Assembly: GCA_040830725.1 (NCBI GenBank)
Contig: JBFOMG010000039.1
Coordinates: 1-64,000 of the forward strand
DNA length: 64,000 nt
Source: JAWKWH01 sp040830725
GTDB lineage: Bacteria > Pseudomonadota > Alphaproteobacteria > Rhizobiales > Rhizobiaceae
Direction of reading: 5' to 3'
Part shown: positions 35,278 through 44,925 of the stretch, in pieces
Position numbering within the stretch: position 1 is the first letter of the stretch
Layout: every line of letters begins with the position of its first letter
Position numbers and translations under genes: made by a program
The notes under the pieces: generated by a model
The model's input: only the letters and a program-made list of their open reading frames with translations
What the model was told of the DNA's origin: nothing
Databases searched by the model: none

Positions 35278-36735
35278 TCACCTGAAATCAAAGGCGCTGA
35301 GCCCGGTAACCATTTCGTCCAGTCCAAGAGGCCTGGTAATTGGCGGTTCGGCGCGCGCGAGACAGCCGGATCGCTCACACAACCGGCAGGCGGGACCTAC
35401 CGGTATGGCGGGTACTGAGTCTCTACCAGACTTTCCGGCCGTCCCCGGCACAACGCCGGGAAGCGCGGCACCATAGACCGTCTCATCGCGAAACCCGATA
35501 TCGCAGCCAATCAGGATTGCGGTTCGCCGTGGCCGTTCGGAGAAGGCTCCTTGCGGCCCTTCAAGCGTGCGAGAAATCGTCAGAAATTCAGCACCATCGG
35601 GCATTTCAACCGCTTCGACAATGATCTGCCCTGGCTGTGTGAATGCGGCGTGGACCGACAGTTTCGGGCAGCCACCGCCAAATCGCTGCTGTGGGAAACC
35701 TTGAGCGCCTGCACGGCGAAAGCGGTTGCCCGCATTGTCCACTTCCAGCATGAAAAACGGCACGCCTGCTGCGCCCGGCCGCGAGAGCATGGTCAAGCGG
35801 TTTGCGGCCTGTTCGAATGAGACAGCAAATCTCGACTTCAACACATCGATATCATAGCGCGCCCTGATGGCTTCAGCTTGAAATGTCTGATACGGCATCA
35901 TCAACGCATGGGCAGCGTAGCGGGCCAGTTCAAACCTCGCCAGCCGCCGCGCTTCCGCACTCTGAAGTTTCAAGGCCTCGATTTCGGCAGAAATGACCAC
36001 GTCCATGCGGATCATCGCGGCTTCCATGGCAATTTCACGCAACTGATCGAATGGTGACAGGCGCTCGGAGACAAATAGGCGCTGCGAGTGGCGGTCAAAT
36101 CTGCGGCGCCAGTCCGGCATTGCAGACACCGGTAATACGCGGACGGTTATTCCGTGCTCTCCTTTCAGCCAAGCGACGATCGCGGCACGCAGCCCGCCGC
36201 TCACGTCAAGCAGAGCTGAAAATGCTTCCGCTTCTTCCTCGATTTTTGCGAAATGGTTGGGCCTGCCGGCCAGAGCATCGCGAACCTCATCAATTGGAAG
36301 ACGCGCCGCCGACAGGGTTGGCGCATGTCCTTCACGCGCCAGTATTTCAGACAGGTCGGACAGGCGTTGGCCCTGCTCGCGATAGGCCCGGTACAGCTTC
36401 GCGACCGCTGAGGCGGCATTCGGAGCGGCCTCCGCAAGCTCAATCATCTCCTGTTCGCCCGGCAGCTCACCCGACAGAAGAGGATCGGAAAACACTTCAC
36501 GAAGATCCGAGACGGTGCCGCTTGCCGCATCGCCGTGCAATTCATCGGGTTCAATGTGAAACTTCGCCGACAGTTTCAACAATAACTGGACAGTAAGCGG
36601 CCGCTGATTACGCTCGATAAGGTTCAAATAAGATGGCGAAATGCCAAGTTCTGCAGCCATGGCCGTCTGCGTCAGGCCTTTGGCGTTGCGAATCCTGCGA
36701 ATTCGCGGACCGGCGAATATCTTTTGTTCAGCCAC
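35278..36735 (-). CDS. ScfR/RamB-type XRE regulator
   Basis: About 485 residues. An XRE helix-turn-helix occupies residues 10-65 (RNAKGLTQTAMAAELGISPS, YLNLIERNQRPLTVQ); a middle IrrE/ImmA-peptidase-like region follows, and the C-terminus has DUF2083 features with paired Cys (CRLCERSGCLARAEPP). Short-chain-fatty-acyl-CoA regulators of this build (RamB, PrpR, ScfR) control glyoxylate cycle, propionate and related genes and sense acyl-CoAs. Divergent aceA less than 700 bases away makes isocitrate lyase its likely target. GTG at 36735 (or 36747) is the start; it overlaps the upstream membrane-protein gene by eight bases, so it is translationally coupled. Confidence 0.92.
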   Translation of the reverse strand: MAEQKIFAGPRIRRIRNAKGLTQTAMAAELGISPSYLNLIERNQRPLTVQLLLKLSAKFHIEPDELHGDAASGTVSDLREVFSDPLLSGELPGEQEMIELAEAAPNAASAVAKLYRAYREQGQRLSDLSEILAREGHAPTLSAARLPIDEVRDALAGRPNHFAKIEEEAEAFSALLDVSGGLRAAIVAWLKGEHGITVRVLPVSAMPDWRRRFDRHSQRLFVSERLSPFDQLREIAMEAAMIRMDVVISAEIEALKLQSAEARRLARFELARYAAHALMMPYQTFQAEAIRARYDIDVLKSRFAVSFEQAANRLTMLSRPGAAGVPFFMLEVDNAGNRFRRAGAQGFPQQRFGGGCPKLSVHAAFTQPGQIIVEAVEMPDGAEFLTISRTLEGPQGAFSERPRRTAILIGCDIGFRDETVYGAALPGVVPGTAGKSGRDSVPAIPVGPACRLCERSGCLARAEPPITRPLGLDEMVTGLSAFDFR

Positions 36736-37114
36736 TATCGAACACACCTGCGTGGAAAATCAGGTACACCGTCGGCAGCATGGCCACCAAAGCCAACCAG
36801 TCGGCGTAGATTATGCGGGCAATTGCTTCCGGTCGATTGCCGGGCAGTCCGGCAAGCACAAGAAACGAAAGGATGCTGACCGCCGCCGCCAGAACGGCAA
36901 TTGCTCTCAATCCCGGAACAAATGCAGCCGCGAGCAACAGTAGTCCGAGCATGCCAAACAGGACCGCTCTGTGCCGCAAGAGCAGCACGACTTCCGGGCT
37001 CTCGAAGCGCATTCCGTAAAGCCTGGTCAGTGTTTCTGCACCTAGAACGCCAGTCACTGGTGCAATGTGAATAAGCCCTGCGATAAAAAGGCCTATCGCG
37101 GAAATCATGTTCAT
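36728..37114 (-). CDS. Small four-span membrane protein
   Basis: A 128-residue protein with four hydrophobic helices (ISAIGLFIAGLIHIAP, VLFGMLGLLLLAAAFVP, IAVLAAAVSILSFLVLAG, WLALVAMLPTVYLIFHAG) and the motif ETLTRLYGMRFESPEVVLLL. Proteins of this type are common in proteobacteria and sometimes carry the misleading label phosphopantetheine adenylyltransferase. Function unknown. ATG at 37114 has GGAG nine bases upstream. It is the first gene of the operon with the ScfR-like regulator and overlaps it. Confidence 0.8.
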   Translation of the reverse strand: MNMISAIGLFIAGLIHIAPVTGVLGAETLTRLYGMRFESPEVVLLLRHRAVLFGMLGLLLLAAAFVPGLRAIAVLAAAVSILSFLVLAGLPGNRPEAIARIIYADWLALVAMLPTVYLIFHAGVFDSG

Positions 37115-37149
37115 AACGGTCAACTCCGATTATTTGCGGGCGACCACAA

Positions 37150-37220
37150 TTTACAAACATTTACATCAACTCCGGCAATTACCCGCTGGGTAAGCGTTTT
37201 ACATTTTTTACAAATTTACA
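37150..37220. promoter_or_regulatory. Cluster of five TTTACA direct repeats between the ScfR operon and aceA
   Basis: TTTACA occurs at 37150, 37160, 37198, 37207 and 37215, in an AT-rich patch within the divergent region 37115-37388. Two are 10 bases apart start to start, and the last three are 9 and 8 apart, close to one helical turn. This is a candidate operator for the adjacent ScfR/RamB-type regulator, acting on its own operon, on aceA, or both. The binding consensus in this organism is unknown to me. Confidence 0.45.
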
Positions 37221-37388
37221 ACGCCGTCCAGTCAATTTCAATACAAACTGACCCCTTTTATGGCCTGTTTTTACTGAATTTTCTCTCATTATGCTGCAGT
37301 GCGATGTAAATATCGTCACAGATTGGAGTGACAGACGGAAATCAAACTCACTCCGATAACGAAACAATTCGAATGACGGAGCCAACTT

Positions 37389-38678
<1,290 letters not shown>

Positions 38679-38759
38679 CATCGCAAATCGCGTGTTCCGC
38701 GGCACCCGCTTGCGGCGCACGTACCCTATTTAGCCAAACCGGCACGACGGAGAAATGAC

Positions 38760-38993
38760 ATGTCACCGAAAACACGCGTTAAAGAACGGGCCGAAGAACA
38801 ATCCTCTTCTATGACTTCCGACCAGCAAGCGGTTATACGCATGGTTGCGAACGACCTTCACCGGCTGAATCAGTCCGTGATGAAAGCGGTTGATGCGGGA
38901 GTCTCTGTCGAGCTCGTACGCTCGGCGCGCCACCATGGCGGAGACGGCAACTGGGGCGATCTGCTTATTCCGGTCATCGTCACTCAGGGCTAA
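38760..38993 (+). CDS. Conserved small protein downstream of aceA
   Basis: A 77-residue hydrophilic protein: a basic, Glu-rich N-terminus, a helix (AVIRMVANDLHRLNQSVMKA), and a C-terminus with RSARHHGGDGNWGDLLIPV. ATG at 38760 with GGAGA upstream. A similar small protein next to isocitrate lyase in other Rhizobiales is my recollection only. It may be co-transcribed with aceA (81 bases apart). Function unknown. Confidence 0.8.
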   Translation: MSPKTRVKERAEEQSSSMTSDQQAVIRMVANDLHRLNQSVMKAVDAGVSVELVRSARHHGGDGNWGDLLIPVIVTQG

Positions 38994-39064
38994 CATCCCG
39001 GATTGCCATCCCGTTTGGCATACCTGACCAGATCATACCTGCCGTCGCGATCAACTCACTGTCG

Positions 39065-39098
39065 CGGCGGCCTTTTTCCGGGTGGATGAAGGCCGCCG
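39065..39098. other. Perfect 10-bp inverted repeat (hairpin)
   Basis: CGGCGGCCTT at 39065-39074 pairs with AAGGCCGCCG at 39089-39098 around a 14-base loop. It is the only feature I see in the 289 bases between the small gene after aceA and the receiver-like gene. No T-run follows on the plus strand, so it is not a standard terminator. Confidence 0.35.
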
Positions 39099-39282
39099 AA
39101 AAGGCTCCGCCAAACCGCATTCCGATTCTCGCGCGACAATCCAAACCTGCATTCGCTGGGAAATCGTCCATCGGCCACCACAACCACAGGGCGATCAATG
39201 AGTCGCAACTAAATTTGTTGTTAATAGATTAAATATAGTCTACTACAACCATACATTGCGCACGAAGGTAAGCCCATATTCA

Positions 39283-39693
39283 ATGACAAACAATCGCAGA
39301 TTTCGCCCTTCACCGGCGATGAAGGATCCTCCTTTGCACAGCGGCAGTATTTCAGGCCGGTTTGCGCTGGTCGTTTCCTCTTCGCGGGTCAATACCATCG
39401 TTGTATCACGCACCATCGCCGATTGCGGATTAAGAGTGGTCGAAACCGACCACGTTGGAGTGGGCAGTATTTTGCGGACATCAACTCCGAAATTGATGGT
39501 TGTTGACGGTCAATATGAGTGGACCGGCCTGTCGGCCTTGTTAACAGCGCTCTCTCAAAACAGCGCCGTCCCACCGGTCGTTTATCTGGCGGATGCCAGC
39601 ACTGGAGAGGTACCGGATTACCCATTTCGCGCAATCGCAAAAATGCCACTTACTTCCGATTCATTCATGCCGCTGATTCAAAGCTGCATTTAG
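39283..39693 (+). CDS. Degenerate response-regulator receiver protein
   Basis: A 136-residue protein. From residue 26 it has the alternating pattern of a receiver: FALVVSSSRVN, PKLMVVDGQYEWTGLSALL with Asp75 at the phospho-acceptor position, PPVVYLADA, and AIAKMPL with Lys120 in the conserved Lys-Pro region. The acidic pair expected at the end of the first strand is replaced by Ser 32-34, so magnesium binding and normal phosphorylation are doubtful. No output domain and no kinase gene are nearby. ATG at 39283 is used; the nine extra residues of the longer frame are not convincing. Confidence 0.65.
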   Translation: MTNNRRFRPSPAMKDPPLHSGSISGRFALVVSSSRVNTIVVSRTIADCGLRVVETDHVGVGSILRTSTPKLMVVDGQYEWTGLSALLTALSQNSAVPPVVYLADASTGEVPDYPFRAIAKMPLTSDSFMPLIQSCI

Positions 39694-39715
39694 GACATCC
39701 CCTATCGGATTTGCC

Positions 39716-40678
39716 CTACCGGTGTTTGTCCATACCACCCAAAAACTGGTCGAAAATGGATTCAACCCCGCGCTGGTAATTGTCCTGCGCCTGGCGACCG
39801 GTTTCGAACATTTGACCAAACAAATCCTCATACGGATTCTTTTGTGGCCTGGCGGTTTGCCGGCTTTCCCGTTCCCGGTTTTGTTCAGCGCCACCTCCGC
39901 CGCGATTAGCCATACCACCGGGATTCATGCCCATACCTCCCGAAAGCATATCCTGGAATATCTGGCCGAGCGGATTGTCGGCCCCGGGAAACTGAGGTGC
40001 TTGTGTTCTGGTTTCGCGCTTTTCCGGCTGCGCGCCGGCGGCCGCTCCACCAAACATGTCCTGAAGGATCTTGCCAAAAGGATTCTCGAACGGATCCGGC
40101 GTACTGTCTCGGGTCTGCCGGTCTCCGTGGCCTGCTTCGAGCTCTTGCCTGCTTCGGCTTTGCGATGGTCCCTGCCCCTGACGCATCATCTGCTCGATCA
40201 CCTCGCCGATTATGTTTCCGGAAGCACCAAATCCGCTCCCCGACGCAGCCGACATCCGCCCGGTCGATTGTTCAAACAGACCGCCCATGATCATCGAAGC
40301 CAGGGCCGGAAGTATCTGTTTGAGAATGTCTTGCCCGATACCCGTGGCCTGCGCTGCATGATCTGCGACCGCACGGCTCACATCCTTGGAACCGAACAAG
40401 TGACCCAGGATGCCGTTACCATCGGTCATTCCGTCGGTCGAAAATGCCTTGCCCATATCCTGCATGTATTTCGCATGGTTTCCGCTGGCCAACGCCTCTA
40501 GAAAAGGCGCAACGCCCTGAGGGGTTGCGGCAGTTCGCTTCAACCCCTGGCTGAATGCCGGAAGCAACGCTTCCATCGCCGACACTGTTTGGTCGCGCGT
40601 CAGGTCGAACTGCCGGGAAACCATGTCAATGGCGGCGCCGTTTTGAGCCTTCAACAACATGTCATCGAGCGGCAGCAT
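39716..40678 (-). CDS. DUF937 family protein with C-terminal repeats
   Basis: A 320-residue protein. The N-terminal 140 residues (FDLTRDQTVSAMEALLPAFS, ILPALASMIMGGLF) are DUF937, helical repeats of unknown role. The C-terminal half is low-complexity, rich in Gly, Gln and Arg, and carries three short repeats: ENPFGKILQDMF (near 199), DNPLGQIFQDML (near 235) and KNPYEDLFGQMF (near 281). Such motifs in disordered tails are often docking sites. It stands alone. Confidence 0.8.
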   Translation of the reverse strand: MLPLDDMLLKAQNGAAIDMVSRQFDLTRDQTVSAMEALLPAFSQGLKRTAATPQGVAPFLEALASGNHAKYMQDMGKAFSTDGMTDGNGILGHLFGSKDVSRAVADHAAQATGIGQDILKQILPALASMIMGGLFEQSTGRMSAASGSGFGASGNIIGEVIEQMMRQGQGPSQSRSRQELEAGHGDRQTRDSTPDPFENPFGKILQDMFGGAAAGAQPEKRETRTQAPQFPGADNPLGQIFQDMLSGGMGMNPGGMANRGGGGAEQNRERESRQTARPQKNPYEDLFGQMFETGRQAQDNYQRGVESIFDQFLGGMDKHR

Positions 40679-40774
40679 GAGTTCTCCTCCATTGGCCCTT
40701 AATGTGGCGACTATAATGTGAATTGTGGCGACAGATGCAACAACGATGGCCGGAAATGATGACAGCCCATAATT

Positions 40775-42148
40775 TTAGTATGAATGCTCGAGGAAAACCG
40801 GCTCGATTGAGCCATCCCAGCGGGTATTGAACGCCTTCAGCATTTCTTCCGCGCTCGTTGTTCCACGCGCCACGATTTCTTCGAGCGGGCTCAGAAAATC
40901 GGTCTCATCAAATCCTTCCGCATTCAATCTTGCCCGGTTTTTTAGTCCCAGGCGCGATAGTGAAAGAACGTCGCGTGCAATTTGGCCAAGGTCCCGTCCT
41001 GCAATCCCTGCTTTCAGGCCGGTTGTCGGCACGGTATCCCGCAATGCCAGCACATCTTCATAAGACCAGTTGCGGGTCAGTTCCTCAGCCCCATCCAGAG
41101 CCTCTGCATCGTAAAGAAGACCAACCCACAGTGCCGGCAGGGCGCAAATTCGCCGCCACGGACCGCCATCTGCGCCTCGCATTTCCAGGAAGCGCTTCAA
41201 ACGTACGTCGGGAAAGACGGTCGACAAATGGTTTGTCCAGTCTCCCATTGTCGGTTGCGGATCGGGAATATCGCCTTTCAGAGCCCCGGCCATGAACTGA
41301 CGAAACGTGACATGGGTTACATCGAAATAGCGGCCTTCCCGCAAAACGAAATACATCGGCACGTCGAGTGCCCATTCGACATAGTCGGCATAGCCATAAT
41401 CGGGCGCAAAAGCGAACGGCAAGAGCCCCGCCCGATCATTGTCCGTATCGCGCCAAATGTCGGAGCGCCACGATTGAAGACCGTTGGGACGACTTTCGGT
41501 AAATGGAGAATTGGCAAAAAGCGCGCTGGCCAAAGGCTGCAGTTTGAGTGAAACCTGCATTTTCCGGCGCATATCGGTTTCCGACGAGAAATCAAGATTC
41601 ACCTGGATCGTGCAGGTCCTGTACATCATGTCGAGGCCCTGAGTGCCGACTTTGGGCATGTATGCGGTCATGATATCGTAGCGGGACTTCGGCATGCGGG
41701 GTGTCTCGGCCAACGTCCATTTCGGGCTCCCACCGAGACCTAAAAACCCGATGCCCAGCGGTGCCGCAATCTCGCGCAATTGAGCCAGATGCGCGTTCCC
41801 TTCACGGCAGGTTTGGTGAATTGTTTCCAGGGGCGCTCCGGAAAGCTCGAACTGGCCTCCCGGTTCCAGCGAAATTGCCCCCTGACCTGTCGGTTCCACC
41901 AGACCGATTATGTGGCCGGCGTCGATAATCGGATCCCAACCGAGACGCTCCTGCATCCCTTCGAGGATGGCGCAAAGGCCATTGTCACCGCCATAGGGCA
42001 CCGGCTGATTACCGTCGACGTAAAACGGGAACTTTTCGTGTTCGGTTCCGATCCGCCAATCCGCTTCGGGCTTCTCACCATCCGCGATGTAGCCGATCAA
42101 CTGGTCAAGCGTTTCGACCGGCGTTGTATCAGTGGTGTCTCGCGCCAT
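40775..42148 (-). CDS. gshA: Glutamate-cysteine ligase
   Basis: A 457-residue enzyme of the plant/alphaproteobacterial type, making gamma-glutamylcysteine as the first step of glutathione synthesis. Seen are WRIGTEHEKFPFYV, GLVEPTGQGAISLEPGGQFELS, TCTIQVNLDFSSETDMRRK, and GLLPFAFAPDYGYADYVEWA. Full length. It lies 96 bases after rsmE on the same strand; a gene for glutathione synthetase is not in the window. Confidence 0.95.
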   Translation of the reverse strand: MARDTTDTTPVETLDQLIGYIADGEKPEADWRIGTEHEKFPFYVDGNQPVPYGGDNGLCAILEGMQERLGWDPIIDAGHIIGLVEPTGQGAISLEPGGQFELSGAPLETIHQTCREGNAHLAQLREIAAPLGIGFLGLGGSPKWTLAETPRMPKSRYDIMTAYMPKVGTQGLDMMYRTCTIQVNLDFSSETDMRRKMQVSLKLQPLASALFANSPFTESRPNGLQSWRSDIWRDTDNDRAGLLPFAFAPDYGYADYVEWALDVPMYFVLREGRYFDVTHVTFRQFMAGALKGDIPDPQPTMGDWTNHLSTVFPDVRLKRFLEMRGADGGPWRRICALPALWVGLLYDAEALDGAEELTRNWSYEDVLALRDTVPTTGLKAGIAGRDLGQIARDVLSLSRLGLKNRARLNAEGFDETDFLSPLEEIVARGTTSAEEMLKAFNTRWDGSIEPVFLEHSY

Positions 42149-42244
42149 CTTGCCCTCGTGCTTTCAGTGCGGCGCACTAGATGAACAATGCTGTGCCGGG
42201 GATCAAGCAAAAACTACTGGCCACAGTGTCAAAGATATTGACGC

Positions 42245-42979
42245 CTACCAGTCTCCAATTGTTGCCTGAACCACCGCCAGAGCTGCGACCGCTGCTGTAT
42301 CGGCACGCAAAATTCTGGGTCCCAGCGGAATTGAAGTGGCAAATGGTGAAGCCATCAAACGTTGCCGTTCTTGATCGGAAAATCCGCCTTCTGGTCCGAT
42401 CAGGAGCCCGATTGGCGCCTTTCCGGTCTTATTGAGACGATCGATCGGATTGTTGTCTTCGCAGGCTTCATCGCAGAAAATCAGCCGCCGTTTCGTATTC
42501 CAACCGTCCAAAAACGTTTCAAATTTCAAAGCCTTCTTCAGTTCCGGTATGAACAAGACACCGCATTGCTCTGCTGCCTCGATGATGTTGGCACGAAGCC
42601 GCTTTTCGCCGAATTTTGTTATCTGGGTGTGATGCGTGATAACCGGCTGAATGGTGCCGGCGCCCATTTCGACCGCTTTTTGAACCAGATAGTCGAGACG
42701 GCCGGTCTTGAGCGGCGCAAAACAGAAGACAAGATCCGGCGCTTGCGTCTGGGGGCGCTCGCACTTTGTCAGATTCAACAATGCCTTTTTTCGACCATCC
42801 AGCCTGAGCGTGGAACGCCATTCGCCATCGCGGCCATTGAAGACGAGTACTTCGTCACCATCGCGCATGCGCAGAACGCGCAGAAGATAATGCGCCTGCT
42901 CGGCGGATATGCCGATTGTCAGGTTTTTCGCCAGCGGACTATCGCAATAAAGCCGCTGCAGTTTGTAGTTGGTTCGCAT
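42245..42979 (-). CDS. rsmE: 16S rRNA m3U1498 methyltransferase
   Basis: A 244-residue SPOUT-class methyltransferase that acts on U1498 of 16S rRNA. The knot motifs are intact: GLLIGPEGGFSDQE and SIPLGPRILRADTAAVAALA at the C-terminus, with the N-terminal PUA-like domain (AEQAHYLLRVLRMRDGDEV). ATG at 42979 has GGAAG upstream; the 24 residues of the longer frame overlap the previous gene and are rejected. Confidence 0.95.
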   Translation of the reverse strand: MRTNYKLQRLYCDSPLAKNLTIGISAEQAHYLLRVLRMRDGDEVLVFNGRDGEWRSTLRLDGRKKALLNLTKCERPQTQAPDLVFCFAPLKTGRLDYLVQKAVEMGAGTIQPVITHHTQITKFGEKRLRANIIEAAEQCGVLFIPELKKALKFETFLDGWNTKRRLIFCDEACEDNNPIDRLNKTGKAPIGLLIGPEGGFSDQERQRLMASPFATSIPLGPRILRADTAAVAALAVVQATIGDW

Positions 42980-43010
42980 CGAACTTCCATGATCGACCGG
43001 GCTTTGATGG

Positions 43011-43652
43011 TCAAGCGTCGGCCGATGGATGCCAGACCGGAAGATAGCCACCGCAAAGCGCCTGGCGACTGGTCCGTGGGGTGATTATAGCCAGTTGGCC
43101 GTTAATCGAACTGACCGGCAAGGGCCTGCCGTAGCCATCAAACGACCAGGGCAGGCACTGGCCATTCCTGATCGCCATAATTCCAGAACCAGCGGCAATC
43201 ATTGTGCCGTCAGGAAGGCCTTGCAGATCTCCAGGATCCAAACGCTCGATATCTCCGCCTGACGCGATGCGCTCCCCATGCAATCGCCGGTCGAGCTCGG
43301 GTGCGCGGATTTCTCCGAGCCTGAGCGAATTGGCAACAATATCGGCGAATGTGACTGCATTCGAACGGCGGCAGTAGAAACATGGCCGATGACCGGCCGC
43401 CAAGGCGGTCACTTCGTCGAGAAAGAACAATTCCGTCCACGATCCGTTGCCGTTTTTTCCCGAACCCATCACCTGCCTGCGGCGGCCACGAAATTCGCAC
43501 TCGCATATGATCCATGCCCTGCTGTACCATCTTCGCGTCAGAAGCGATCTGGATTTCGGATCATGAATTATCCCGCGATTTCCGGTGAAAAGACCTCGAG
43601 AGGCGGCGGCGACGATATTTCCAAACGGATCAACGCGATTTTGCAGCGGCAT
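43011..43652 (-). CDS. Conserved hypothetical protein with a CFYCRR motif
   Basis: A 213-residue protein: PFGNIVAAASRGLFTGNRG at the start, then WYSRAWIICECEF, SWTELFFLDEVTALAAGHRP and HRPCFYCRRSNAV with a Cys-x2-Cys pair. I recall similar proteins from other alphaproteobacteria but no function. The Cys pair together with ICEC could bind zinc. It precedes rsmE by 31 bases and probably shares its transcript. Confidence 0.85.
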   Translation of the reverse strand: MPLQNRVDPFGNIVAAASRGLFTGNRGIIHDPKSRSLLTRRWYSRAWIICECEFRGRRRQVMGSGKNGNGSWTELFFLDEVTALAAGHRPCFYCRRSNAVTFADIVANSLRLGEIRAPELDRRLHGERIASGGDIERLDPGDLQGLPDGTMIAAGSGIMAIRNGQCLPWSFDGYGRPLPVSSINGQLAIITPRTSRQALCGGYLPVWHPSADA

Positions 43653-43885
43653 GCCGCGTCGGTAGCATCATTTTCAGCGGAACACACCATCCGTTCATGG
43701 GCGGTTCATTTCACTAATATAAAATTTGCGCATGTATGAACGCGGTGTGCGCTTCGTCACAGTGAACGCAGGCGGTTCATATTATTAGGTGGGTAAGCGA
43801 CCGGACAATTAAACGCGAAATAATGTGAATAGCGAAACGGTTCGGTAACTCTATTTGTGAGAGTAGACAGAGAGCGAAACCAGAG

Positions 43886-44026
43886 ATGACCCCGTTGAAA
43901 GCCACTTTTCTGACAGTGTTCATGCTATCTGCCATCGGCCTGTGGGGATTCGGCATCTACACGGCTGACGCCAGCACCACCCATGCTGTTGTCGACGGTT
44001 ACGGTGTCATCGCCGAGACCCGCTGA
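43886..44026 (+). CDS. Small exported or membrane protein, 46 residues
   Basis: ATG at 43886 to TGA at 44026. N-terminus MTPLKATFLTVFMLSAIGLW forms a signal-like hydrophobic helix, followed by a short polar part ending GYGVIAETR. The last 20 bases overlap the end of the convergent phosphatase gene. No motif is known to me. Clear start, clean frame and signal-like composition support a real gene. Confidence 0.6.
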   Translation: MTPLKATFLTVFMLSAIGLWGFGIYTADASTTHAVVDGYGVIAETR

Positions 44027-44759
44027 CGTCGATCAATCTTTTTTCCGCACCATCAACGACCAACGCCGTCAACGTTCCACTCCACACAGCAGCTGTGTCC
44101 ACATTGACCCGGTTTGGCATTACCTCTGCCGTTCTGCAGGGTGTGTGACCGTGAACGATGACTTTCGGATGCAGACCCGGATATTCCAAAAATTCTGAAC
44201 GGATCCAGACCAGATCGATGGGATCCTGCTGGTCGAAAGGAATATTTGGCCGGATGCCCGCATGACAGATGAAAAAGTCGCCATATTCTGTGGTCAAAGG
44301 CAGTGATGACAGGAAATCACGATGCGCTGACGGCACTGCCCGCACGAGCGATTCATGGCACAGTTTCAGTGCTCCGGGGGTTCGGGTGTCCAGTTCCACA
44401 CCGTAGGAGGCGCTGGTTTCAATTCCCCCGTATCGGGCGAACAATCCATTGGAGCGTGGACGGTTCAGGAACTCCAGAAAATCCTGATCGTGATTACCCA
44501 TAAGCGGGACGATCCGTTTTTCGTGCGCGCAAATGGCAATCAGATAATCAAGAGTGGACCGCACGTCCGGTCCACGGTCGCAATAATCCCCGACCAGGAT
44601 GATGCGCCAGTCGTTCACCTGGTCATGCTCAATCTCCCGCATGATCTTGTGGTGCATGGATTTGAGCAGGCCGATGCAGCCGTGCACATCGCCAATGACA
44701 TACAGCCGCACACCGTCGGGGCCGCGTGCATCCAGATAATGGATCGACTTGTTGGTCAT
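44007..44759 (-). CDS. Calcineurin-like metallophosphoesterase
   Basis: A 250-residue protein of the PPP/ApaH-like group. Metal and catalytic motifs are complete: YVIGDVHGC, ILVGDYCDRGPD, PLMGNHDQDF, and a late VIVHGHTPC. Possible substrates are phosphoproteins or dinucleoside polyphosphates. ATG at 44759 is preferred to that at 44765 because GAGG stands seven bases in front of it. It runs convergent with the 46-residue gene and overlaps it by 20 bases at the 3' ends. Confidence 0.92.
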   Translation of the reverse strand: MTNKSIHYLDARGPDGVRLYVIGDVHGCIGLLKSMHHKIMREIEHDQVNDWRIILVGDYCDRGPDVRSTLDYLIAICAHEKRIVPLMGNHDQDFLEFLNRPRSNGLFARYGGIETSASYGVELDTRTPGALKLCHESLVRAVPSAHRDFLSSLPLTTEYGDFFICHAGIRPNIPFDQQDPIDLVWIRSEFLEYPGLHPKVIVHGHTPCRTAEVMPNRVNVDTAAVWSGTLTALVVDGAEKRLIDVSGSRR

Positions 44760-44925
44760 TGGCATGCCTCAAGAGGAGTTTTGGTGCAACGAATAGTCGT
44801 CTTTCAGAAATCGGGTTCGTTTCTGCATATCAAAACAAAATTAGCGAATAGTAGTGCTTGGCCGGTTGGCAACGGTGAATTATAGGCTTCAAGCAATATA
44901 TTCTCCACAGAACAGGAAATCCGAA

